From Streptomyces cellulosae (GTDB lineage: Bacteria > Actinomycetota > Actinomycetes > Streptomycetales > Streptomycetaceae), in contig BNBH01000005.1 of NCBI GenBank assembly GCA_014655195.1, forward strand, positions 248,334-312,333: a stretch of DNA of 64,000 nt, given 5' to 3'. Below are positions 56,026 through 64,000 of the stretch, in pieces. Positions within the stretch are counted from its first letter, which is position 1. Each line of letters opens with the position of its first letter. The notes under the pieces are model-generated. The model did not search any database, was not told the DNA's origin, and saw only the letters and a list, made by a program, of their open reading frames with translations. Position numbers and translations under genes: made by a program.

Positions 56026-56271
56026 GGCCTTTTGGGCGTGTGGGTGGGGGTCACTCGTCCGGGTGGCGGAGTTTTCCACAGGGCGGGGGCGGTCCACAGG
56101 GCTCGGCGGGGTCCGGCCCGGCGGAGGCAGTCTGACTGCGCGGTGACCACGGAGCGCGAGGCGTTCCGGGGCCGCCGCGCCAGACGGCAGCCGTACGGGA
56201 CGGACCCGTACGCGTATCCGCCCGGCCGCCGGTGAGGGAGCCGGCGGGTCCGGGCCAGGGAGGGAAACGCG
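55937..56271. other. Gap between GTPase 2 and ssbB
   Basis: 335 bases: the last 1.6 copies of the 40-bp repeat, then a GC-rich stretch with no convincing gene. AGGGAGGGAAACG before 56272 provides the ssbB SD. No clear promoter was identified. Confidence 0.5.
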
Positions 56272-56787
56272 ATGAACGAGACGATGGTGTGCGTGGTGGG
56301 CAACGTGGCGACACGGCCCGTGTACCGGGAGACGGTCTCCGGGCCTTCGGCGAGGTTCCGGATCGCGGTCACCGCGCGCTACTGGGACCGGGAGAAGAAC
56401 AGCTGGGCCGACGGGCACACCAACTTCTTCACGGTATGGGCCAACCGGCAGCTGGCCACCAACGCGGCGGCGTCCCTGTCCGTGGGCGAACCGGTGATCG
56501 TGCAGGGCCGGCTGAAGGTGCGGACGGAGACACGGGAGGGCCAGCCCGACTGGATGTCGGCGGACATCGACGCGGTGTCCGTCGGGCACGACCTCGCCCG
56601 CGGCACGACCGCCTTCCGCCGCACGCCGCGCCCGGAGTCGAACCCGGCCGCGGACCGCTCGGAACCCGCCTGGGAGACGGATCCTGCACCGTCGCCGCCG
56701 GTCGACGGGACGGCCGCGGAGGGGGCGACGGCCGCCGACGACGGCGACGCGACCCAACTGCGGCCGGAAGCAGCCATGGTGACGTGA
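56272..56787 (+). CDS. ssbB: Single-stranded DNA-binding protein SsbB
   Basis: 171 residues. OB fold at about 1-115: MVCVVGNVATRPVYRE, ARFRIAVTARYWDRE, FFTVWANRQLATNAAASL, PVIVQGRLKVRTE. The C-terminus is acidic overall but lacks the DDDIPF-like tip that recruits replication partners. That matches the second Streptomyces Ssb, which is linked to chromosome segregation during sporulation and not to replication. ATG 56272 with a strong SD. Confidence 0.92.
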   Translation: MNETMVCVVGNVATRPVYRETVSGPSARFRIAVTARYWDREKNSWADGHTNFFTVWANRQLATNAAASLSVGEPVIVQGRLKVRTETREGQPDWMSADIDAVSVGHDLARGTTAFRRTPRPESNPAADRSEPAWETDPAPSPPVDGTAAEGATAADDGDATQLRPEAAMVT

Positions 56788-56831
56788 AATCAGGGGTCAC
56801 GGTGTCACGCCGCGACTGCTGTCCGAACCAA

Positions 56832-56884
56832 GGCTTATCGGCGGGTCCGTGTGGAACCGTCCAGCATGGATTTGTCGATAAGCC
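56832..56884 (+). other. Inverted repeat between ssbB and the thioester-protein gene
   Basis: GGCTTATCG (56832-56840) and CGATAAGCC (56876-56884), 9-bp perfect arms around 35 bases. It may be a terminator of ssbB, a leader structure of the downstream gene or an operator pair. I see no match to a known riboswitch. Confidence 0.4.
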
Positions 56885-57066
56885 CTGTTCAGCGATGTCC
56901 TCGCGATAACGATTCCGATTCGGATCATCGCTCCGACGCGATCACCGGCAAGCGCTGTCCGACGGCTCCTTAGGATGCCGGGCATGGCTCCGGGGGTCCT
57001 CGGGGCCGGAGATTCTGCTGGTGGGACCGCCCCCCACGTAACGGGTCCTGCTCGGAAGGGAATTCG

Positions 57067-58488
57067 GTGTCTGTTTCGTTCTCCGCGCGGCGCCTGCGCG
57101 GACGTGGGTCGGCCCGTCTCGCAGCGGGGACGCTGGTGACGGGGATCGTCGCCACCACCGTGCTCGCCGGTGCCGGAACGGCTTCCGCGGGCGACCCCGG
57201 GACGATGCCGCAGCACAACGGAGCGGCCGCGACGATCGACGGGCTCAAGACGTACGGCGCGGCCGTCATCCACGGGGCCTCCGGCGACACCCAGGTGTCG
57301 GCGGGGCTGTTCGAGATGTCCGTCGAGGGCGGCGGCATGCTGCACACCTACTGCGTCGACATCCACACCCCCACCCAGCAGGACGCCAAGTACCACGAGA
57401 CCGCCTGGAGCGGCACCTCGCTCGGCACCAACAAGGACGCCGGCCGGATCCTCTGGATCCTCGAGCACTCCTACCCGCAGGTGAACGACCTCGCTGCGCT
57501 CGCGAAGAAGGCGGGCGTGCGGGGCCAGCTCACCGAGCAGGACGCGGCGGCCGGCACCCAGGTGGCGATCTGGCGCCACTCCGACGGCGTGGACGTCGAC
57601 GCGCTCGACCCGCAGGCCGAGCAGCTCGCCGACTACCTGGAGAAGAAGGCGAAGAAGGCGGCGGAGCCGCAGGCGTCGCTGACCCTGGACCCGCCGGTCG
57701 TCGCCGGCCGCCCGGGCGAGCGGCTCGGCCCGGTCACCGTCCGCACCGACGCGCGGAGCGTCACGGTCTCCCCGCCGGCGGACGCGGCCACCTCCGGCAT
57801 ACGGATCGTGGACGCCAAGGGCGAGCCCGTCACCACGGCCCGCAACGGCAGCACGCTGTACGTCGAGGCCCCCGAGGACGCGGAGGCGGGCACCGCCCAG
57901 CTGACCGTGCAGGCGGCCACGAGCGTGCCGGTCGGCCGTGCCTTCGTCTCCGAGAGCCGCAGCCAGACGCAGATCCTGGCCGGGTCCAGCGAGTCGACGG
58001 TCTCCGCGACGGCGAGCGCCGGCTGGGCGGCGGCGGGTGCGATACCGGCGGTCTCGGCCCGCGAGAACTGCGCCGCGGGCGCGGTGGACGTCACGGTCGC
58101 CAACGAGGGTGACGCCGCCTTCGCCTTCAAGCTGGCGGGCGCCGAGTACACGGTGGAGGCGGGCAGCTCCCACACGGTGACGGTCCCGCTGAACGAGGAC
58201 CAGCCGTACGACTTCACCGTCGAGGGGCCGGACGGCTTCCAGCAGCGCTTCACCGGGATGCTCGACTGCCGTACGCGGGCCGCCGAGGTGGGGACGACGA
58301 CGCAGACCCTCACAGGGCCGACGCCGACCCCGGTGGCCACCCCGGACACGGACACCAACCTGGCCGAGACCGGCGCGTCCAGTGCCACTCCGTGGATCAC
58401 CGGGACCGCCATCGCCCTGGTCGTCCTCGGCGGCGCGGGCCTGGTCATCACCCGCCAGCGGCAGGGCGCCTCCGGCGACAACGGCTGA
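57067..58488 (+). CDS. Cell-wall-anchored thioester-domain (TQXA) surface protein
   Basis: 473 residues. Signal peptide about 1-42. A thioester domain at about 50-190 with Cys96 (HTYCVDIHTP) and Gln165 in TQVA (the TQXA motif), which form an internal Cys-Gln thioester able to bond covalently to amines. Two or three Ig-like regions follow (about 200-300 and 330-415). Threonine/proline spacer, LAETG (about 432-436), membrane segment and a short basic tail: sortase-anchored. GTG 57067 has GGAAGGGAA. Probably an adhesin-like surface protein; target unknown. Confidence 0.92.
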   Translation: MSVSFSARRLRGRGSARLAAGTLVTGIVATTVLAGAGTASAGDPGTMPQHNGAAATIDGLKTYGAAVIHGASGDTQVSAGLFEMSVEGGGMLHTYCVDIHTPTQQDAKYHETAWSGTSLGTNKDAGRILWILEHSYPQVNDLAALAKKAGVRGQLTEQDAAAGTQVAIWRHSDGVDVDALDPQAEQLADYLEKKAKKAAEPQASLTLDPPVVAGRPGERLGPVTVRTDARSVTVSPPADAATSGIRIVDAKGEPVTTARNGSTLYVEAPEDAEAGTAQLTVQAATSVPVGRAFVSESRSQTQILAGSSESTVSATASAGWAAAGAIPAVSARENCAAGAVDVTVANEGDAAFAFKLAGAEYTVEAGSSHTVTVPLNEDQPYDFTVEGPDGFQQRFTGMLDCRTRAAEVGTTTQTLTGPTPTPVATPDTDTNLAETGASSATPWITGTAIALVVLGGAGLVITRQRQGASGDNG

Positions 58489-58524
58489 CGGAGGACGGAC
58501 GCGGGGCTTGTGCCCCGCGGCGCC

Positions 58525-59025
58525 TCACGACGGGCGGCCGAGGGCGGCGAGCCAGTCGGTGAGGGTGCGGAAGTCGGAGTCCTGGAGGCCTGTGGCGGGG
58601 TCGACGCGGTGGAGGAGCGCCGGCCCGGGGTGGGCGGCGAAGACCCACTGACGGTCGACGGGGCCGATCTCGTCGTCGACCCAGACGAACGGCCGCCCGT
58701 CGGCCCACTCGACGAGGGGCCGGGTCTTCCAGTGCAGCCCGCGAAGTCCCGGCTCGTCGGCCTCCGGCCAGTTCAGCACGGGAAGCCTCGGCAGCCCGAG
58801 GCGCGGGGCGACGGCCTCGTTCGCCTCCTCCATCCACGTGGTGGCCCACACGAGCGAGCAGCCCAGGGCGAGCAGGCGGGCGCCGAGGGTGGGGTCGAGC
58901 CGGGTGAGAAGGGGGTTGCCGCTGTCGGCGGTGGCCAACGGGGGAGGAGGGTCCGGCGACCCGAAGGGGATCAACGGCCCGTCGATGTCGAGGAAGAGGA
59001 GGGGACGCTCCGCCGCGGCACTCAT
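58525..59025 (-). CDS. HAD-like hydrolase domain protein
   Basis: 166 residues. LLFLDIDGPLIPFGS carries the DxD nucleophile motif, ATTWMEEANEAVAP sits at motif 2, and FVWVDDEIGPVDRQW provides the acidic motif 4. It is a capless, short HAD phosphatase-like protein common in actinobacteria. Substrate unknown. It is close downstream of the VOC gene on the same strand (15 bases apart), so they may be co-transcribed. Confidence 0.85.
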   Translation of the reverse strand: MSAAAERPLLFLDIDGPLIPFGSPDPPPPLATADSGNPLLTRLDPTLGARLLALGCSLVWATTWMEEANEAVAPRLGLPRLPVLNWPEADEPGLRGLHWKTRPLVEWADGRPFVWVDDEIGPVDRQWVFAAHPGPALLHRVDPATGLQDSDFRTLTDWLAALGRPS

Positions 59026-59040
59026 GCGCGGGGGTCCCGG

Positions 59041-59445
59041 CTACGCGGACACCGGGGGCAGCGCGGCCCGTTCGGCTTCGGCGAGGAGGACGCAGAACTC
59101 GTTGCCCTCGGTGTCGCCGAGCACGACCCAGCCCCAGCCCCAGCCCCAGCCGTCGGGCCGCCGGTGACCGGCGACCAGGGAGGCGCCCAGTGCGAGCAGC
59201 CGTTCGGCCTCCGCGTCGCGTGAGGTGTCGGGGCGCAGACACAGGCGGAGCCGGTTCTTGGCGGTCTTCGGTTCCGGCACCTGGTTGAAGTACAGGGCCG
59301 TGCCGTTCGGCAGGGTGATCGCGGTCTCGGTGTCACCCGGTCCGTCCTCGGGGTCGGCCGGCTGCCCGGTCACCTCGCTCCGGAAGAGGGCGAGTTCGCA
59401 GGGGCTCGCGCAGTCGATCGCCATGTTCGCCACCGTCGGGGCCAT
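59041..59445 (-). CDS. VOC-family protein
   Basis: 134 residues from ATG 59445 (APTVANMAIDCASPCELALF). VOC pattern with YFNQVPEPKTAKNRLRLCL and LGDTEGNEFCVL, paralogous to the protein at 13107. A run of Trp-Gly repeats (GWGWGWGWV, about 100-108) comes from four CCCAGC units in the DNA (59127-59150), so this loop may vary in length between strains. Confidence 0.85.
   Translation of the reverse strand: MAPTVANMAIDCASPCELALFRSEVTGQPADPEDGPGDTETAITLPNGTALYFNQVPEPKTAKNRLRLCLRPDTSRDAEAERLLALGASLVAGHRRPDGWGWGWGWVVLGDTEGNEFCVLLAEAERAALPPVSA
59127..59150. repeat. Hexanucleotide repeat (CCCAGC)4 inside the VOC gene
   Basis: Four perfect copies, coding for the Gly-Trp repeat on the minus strand. The six-base unit keeps the frame when copies are gained or lost. 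Confidence 0.9.
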
Positions 59446-59525
59446 GCCGGTGATCCTGTCCGAGTGGGCGGACGGGCGCCACCGGAAATGCCGAGGAGAC
59501 GGACTCACGGTCTCGGCGAGCCGGT

Positions 59526-59993
59526 TCAGAGCGCCCACCAGCAGAACAGGCGGTGCTTCGCAGAGCGGGCGCGGCCGGCGAGTTCGGTGAGGAGGGCCAG
59601 CGCCTCGAGGGCGGTCTCGGGGGTGACGTCGAGCTGGCGCAGTTCGTCGGTTCCGGCCCGGCGGGCCGCGACGTCGGTGAGGGAGGTGAGAGGGGGCGTC
59701 GTCAGGGCCTCCTGCAGGGTGTCGGAGACGCTGACGACGCACGCGGTACCGGCGTCCGGGGACGCCAGCACCTTGCCGGAGCGAGGGCGCGCGGCGGCCT
59801 CGTCGTAGGAGCAGTCGGTGAGCAGGGCCTCCAGGTCGACCATGACGATCACCGGATCGAACCCCCTGAGCGGGAGGGTGTCGAACGCGGAGCCGTGGGG
59901 GCCGCCGGGCTGGTCCAGTACCCCGAGGGCGGCGGCGTCGTCCGGGGCCGAGAAGTACGCGCACATGACCATGGGGGTGATCGTGGCACGCAC
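59526..59993 (-). CDS. Hypothetical protein
   Basis: 155 residues if GTG 59993 is used (GAGGGCGG just upstream); ATG 59972 is an alternative. MVMCAYFSAPDDAAALGVLDQPGG begins a soluble protein with VIVMVDLEALLTDCSYDE and VTPETALEALALLTELAGRA. Small proteins of this kind (YfbM/DUF1877-like in feel) are common; I am not sure of the family. No membrane segment. Confidence 0.7.
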   Translation of the reverse strand: MRATITPMVMCAYFSAPDDAAALGVLDQPGGPHGSAFDTLPLRGFDPVIVMVDLEALLTDCSYDEAAARPRSGKVLASPDAGTACVVSVSDTLQEALTTPPLTSLTDVAARRAGTDELRQLDVTPETALEALALLTELAGRARSAKHRLFCWWAL

Positions 59994-60008
59994 CCGCCCT
60001 CGGAGGGA

Positions 60009-61079
60009 TCAGTTCGGGAGGTGGGCGGGTGCGGGGGCCGCCCGCCGGCCGGCCGGGGCGTGGTGGTGGAGGGTGGCGTGGGGGTCGTCCTCGAGCGGTG
60101 GGTGGTCGGTGTGGACCGTGGCGGCCGTGAGGCGGGGGACCGCGTGGATGAGGGCGTGTTCGGCGGCGACGGCGATGCGGTGGGCCTCGGCCACGGTGAG
60201 CCGCGCGTCCACGACGATGTCCGCCTCCGCGCGCAGGGCGTGGCCGATCCACCGCATCCGCACCTGCCCCGTGTCGAGTACGCCGTCGACACCGCGCAGG
60301 GTGGCGTGGGCCGTGGCGACGAGTTCCGGGTCGACGGAGTCCATCAGGCGCCGGTAGACCTCGCGGGCCGCGTCCTTGAGGACCAGCAGGATGGCCAGGG
60401 TGATGAGGAGGCCGACGACCGGGTCGGCGGCGCGCCAGCCGAGGGCGGTGCCGCCGGCGCCCAGCAGGACGGCCAGGGAGGTGAAGCCGTCGGTGCGGGC
60501 GTGCAGGCCGTCGGCCACCAGGGCGGCGGAGCCGATGCGGCGTCCGGTGCGGATGCGGTAGCGGGCCACCCATTCGTTCCCGGCGAAGCCGGCGAGCGCG
60601 GCGCCGGAGACGGCCCACAGGTGGGTGATGTCGCGGGGGTCGAGGAGGCGGTCGACGGCCGTCCAGGCGGCCAGGACGGCGGAGGCGGCGATGGTGGCGA
60701 CGATGAGGACGCCGGCCAGGTCCTCGGCGCGGCCGTAGCCGTAGGTGTAGCGGCGGTTGGCCGCGCGCCGGCCGAGGAGGAAGGCGATGCCCAGCGGGAC
60801 GGTGGTCAGGGCGTCCGCGGCGTTGTGGACGGTGTCGCCGAGCAGGGCCACGGACCCGGACAGGGCGACGATCACGGCCTGGACGACGGTGGTGACGCCC
60901 AGGACGGCCAGCGAGATCCACAGCGTGCGCATGCCCTCGCGGGAGGTCTCCAGGGCGGCGTCCACCTTGTCGCCGGCCTCGTGGGTGTGAGGGGTGAGGA
61001 GGTGGGCGAGGCGGTGTCTCAACCGCCCCGTCCCTGTTGGCCGGTCATGGTCGTGGTGTGCGTGCTGCTTCCCGTCCAT
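60009..61079 (-). CDS. Cation diffusion facilitator (CDF) metal exporter
   Basis: 356 residues. His-rich N-terminus (KQHAHHDHD), six membrane segments (about 52-220), metal site A on TM2 (LLGDTVHNAADAL) and TM5 (VADGLHARTDGF), then the cytoplasmic ferredoxin-like domain with HTDHPPLEDDPHATLHHH. The HxxxD pairs fit Zn2+/Cd2+-proton antiport. ATG 61079 chosen; a GTG three codons upstream is possible and neither has a clear SD. The C-terminus is again His-rich. Confidence 0.93.
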   Translation of the reverse strand: MDGKQHAHHDHDRPTGTGRLRHRLAHLLTPHTHEAGDKVDAALETSREGMRTLWISLAVLGVTTVVQAVIVALSGSVALLGDTVHNAADALTTVPLGIAFLLGRRAANRRYTYGYGRAEDLAGVLIVATIAASAVLAAWTAVDRLLDPRDITHLWAVSGAALAGFAGNEWVARYRIRTGRRIGSAALVADGLHARTDGFTSLAVLLGAGGTALGWRAADPVVGLLITLAILLVLKDAAREVYRRLMDSVDPELVATAHATLRGVDGVLDTGQVRMRWIGHALRAEADIVVDARLTVAEAHRIAVAAEHALIHAVPRLTAATVHTDHPPLEDDPHATLHHHAPAGRRAAPAPAHLPN

Positions 61080-61207
61080 GCGCCACACCGTGGCAGAAGG
61101 AACGCATTGCGGCTACAGCCGTCGTACATGGCCTGACCAGGTGCGATGTGCTCGCAACAGCCGTGAGCGCGCACCTGCCCCGACCTGTCACGCGGTCGCC
61201 CGACGCG

Positions 61208-62101
61208 TCAGCCCTTCAGCACGCGCTCGAGCGCCGCCCTGCCCGCCGGGCCCCACGCCGGCTTGCCGCCGGGAAGGCCCAGGTCCCCGTTCCGGCCCAT
61301 CAGCATGAGGAACAGGCTCTTCAGCGCGGCCAGCCCGCGGGCGCGCCGTATCGTCCCCGCGTCCGTGTTTCCGTAGGCGGCGAAGAAGCGGGAGGCGGCG
61401 CCCGCGGGGAGGATGACCCAGGCGGCCGCCAGGTCCCACGCGGGGTCGCCGGCGAACATGTCGCCGAAGTCGATCACGCCCGTAAGCGTTCCGTCCGAGA
61501 CGACCACATTGGCCGGGTGCAGGTCGCCGTGCACCCAGAACGGCGGCCCCTCCCACTCGGGCGCGGCGACGGCGTCGTCCCAGACGGCGCGGACGTCGCC
61601 CGCGAGGTCGTCGGGGACGACGGCGTGGAAGAACCGGTCGAAGCCGTCCGTGCACTCCTTGGGATGTCCGCCGCGGTCCCTGCTGACCGGCGCGTCGGCC
61701 GGCGCCTCCACATGGAGCGCCCGGAGGAAGCCGGCCAGGGTGTCGGCCGCGTGGTCGCCGCGGCTGATCGAGGAGCGGTCCAGCGGATCGCCGGGCACCC
61801 ACGTCATCACCGTCCAGTGCTTGGGGAAGCGGGCGGACGGTTCCCCGGACCGCACCGGGGTCGGCACCGGAAGCGGCAGACGCGGGGCCAGCACGGGCAG
61901 CCATCGCCGCTCGTTGAACTGGAGCTCGGGGGTGGGGTCCATGCGCTGCATACGCACCGCCAGCTCGTCCCCGAGACGCCACATCCGGTTGCCCCAGCCG
62001 CCGTCCACCTCGCGGACGGGGAGCCCCGCCAGGTCCGGGTGCTGCTCCCGCAGCAACTCGCGGACCAGGTCGGCGGTGATCTCGATCTCGGTGTCGGTCA
62101 T
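61208..62101 (-). CDS. Aminoglycoside phosphotransferase-family kinase
   Basis: 297 residues. VDGGWGNRMWRLGDELAVRM (nucleotide loop and lysine-like position), FWVHGDLHPANVVV with catalytic Asp (Brenner motif, about 192-205) and GVIDFGDMFAGDPAWDLA (metal Asp). Such proteins phosphorylate small molecules; resistance to aminoglycosides is not implied. ATG 62101. Divergent from ettA with 186 bases between. Confidence 0.9.
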   Translation of the reverse strand: MTDTEIEITADLVRELLREQHPDLAGLPVREVDGGWGNRMWRLGDELAVRMQRMDPTPELQFNERRWLPVLAPRLPLPVPTPVRSGEPSARFPKHWTVMTWVPGDPLDRSSISRGDHAADTLAGFLRALHVEAPADAPVSRDRGGHPKECTDGFDRFFHAVVPDDLAGDVRAVWDDAVAAPEWEGPPFWVHGDLHPANVVVSDGTLTGVIDFGDMFAGDPAWDLAAAWVILPAGAASRFFAAYGNTDAGTIRRARGLAALKSLFLMLMGRNGDLGLPGGKPAWGPAGRAALERVLKG

Positions 62102-62287
62102 GCGGCCGCACAGTACTGGGAGGGAACGCGGGGCCGTGACCGACCGTGACACTCCCGCCGCGCCCCGCACCCGCGTACCCCCAGGTCAGGGCCCTGCCGT
62201 GATACGGGTTTCCCCCCAGGGGTGGCGGTCGGGCAAGATGGGGTGTATCTGCCCACTGCCAGATTTCAAGTTGCCGGACGGTTTCTC

Positions 62288-63952
<1,665 letters not shown>

Positions 63953-63956
63953 TCTC

Positions 63957-64000
63957 TTGCGGCACATCTACCGCTGCCCGCTGCGCTGGGCGGACATGGA
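63957..64000 (+). CDS. Acyl-CoA thioesterase (4HBT), 5' fragment
   Basis: TTG 63957 followed by RHIYRCPLRWADM, the typical start of YbgC/hotdog-fold thioesterases in actinobacteria. Only 14 codons are in the window. It begins 4 bases after ettA and is probably co-transcribed. Confidence 0.6.
   Translation, partial: MRHIYRCPLRWADM

Noticed and set aside
56832..56884. Riboswitch before the thioester-protein gene
   Set aside because: A stem is present, but none of the conserved cores of known riboswitch classes could be found.
61208..62101. Aminoglycoside resistance gene
   Set aside because: The kinase motifs are general to the APH superfamily; nothing in sequence or context shows an antibiotic substrate.

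Overview
The window is high-GC actinobacterial DNA, almost certainly from a Streptomyces chromosome. Third codon positions are overwhelmingly G or C, and GTG and TTG starts and GTGA/ATGA stop-start overlaps are common. Marker families include chaplins, DUF397 proteins with an XRE partner, a LAETG-anchored thioester protein and a second Ssb. The series RecD-like helicase, citrate synthase, copper ATPase, methylmalonate-semialdehyde dehydrogenase, chaplins, ssbB resembles, from memory, the SCO2680-SCO2750 part of S. coelicolor. No integrase, transposase, CRISPR array or rRNA was seen. One tRNA-Arg(TCT) is present.

Layout. 0-10 kb: sugar catabolism. A LacI-type regulator (cut by the window edge) diverges from a coupled operon of Gfo/Idh/MocA oxidoreductase, DUF993 aldolase-like protein and sugar isomerase. 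Next comes a ribose-type operon read leftward (lacI, rbsA, a natural rbsC-rbsB fusion, rbsK, rbsD) with two matched operators 22 bp apart. 10-16 kb: small regulators and decaying genes: an ATPase/XRE/three-DUF397 set and an epoxide hydrolase/MarR pair, in both of which divergent genes seem to have lost their 5' ends, plus several single-base frameshifts at short homopolymers. 16-27 kb: core genes (RecD2-like helicase, citrate synthase, copZ-copA behind a CsoR-type palindrome, zinc alcohol dehydrogenase, mmsA).

27-47 kb is devoted to the cell surface. An unusual single polypeptide joins a membrane-anchored secreted alpha/beta hydrolase to an ABC ATPase and is coupled to its permease. It is followed by a sortase-anchored chaplin with three chaplin repeats, then a leftward exopolysaccharide locus (initiating glycosylphosphotransferase, two GT4 transferases, MurJ/Wzx-type flippase, O-antigen ligase, deacetylase, Wzz-like protein) with an ATP-grasp/FAD-oxidoreductase pair, a secreted GH26-like hydrolase and secreted proteins. 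47-50 kb holds a short chaplin with a BldN-like promoter, a tandemly duplicated two-gene cassette of tiny secreted cysteine proteins with a conserved intercistronic hairpin, and an alpha/beta hydrolase with cysteine at the nucleophile position. 50-64 kb: secreted proteins, tRNA-Arg, a coupled pair of P-loop GTPases, ssbB, a TQXA thioester surface protein, a HAD protein, a VOC protein, a CDF metal exporter, an APH-type kinase, EttA and the start of a thioesterase.

The best candidates for something undescribed are the duplicated secreted cassette (47.5-49.3 kb) and the hydrolase-ABC fusion (27.1-30.7 kb). Both sit among chaplin and polysaccharide genes, which hints at a role in the aerial or surface layer, but that role is inferred from position only.
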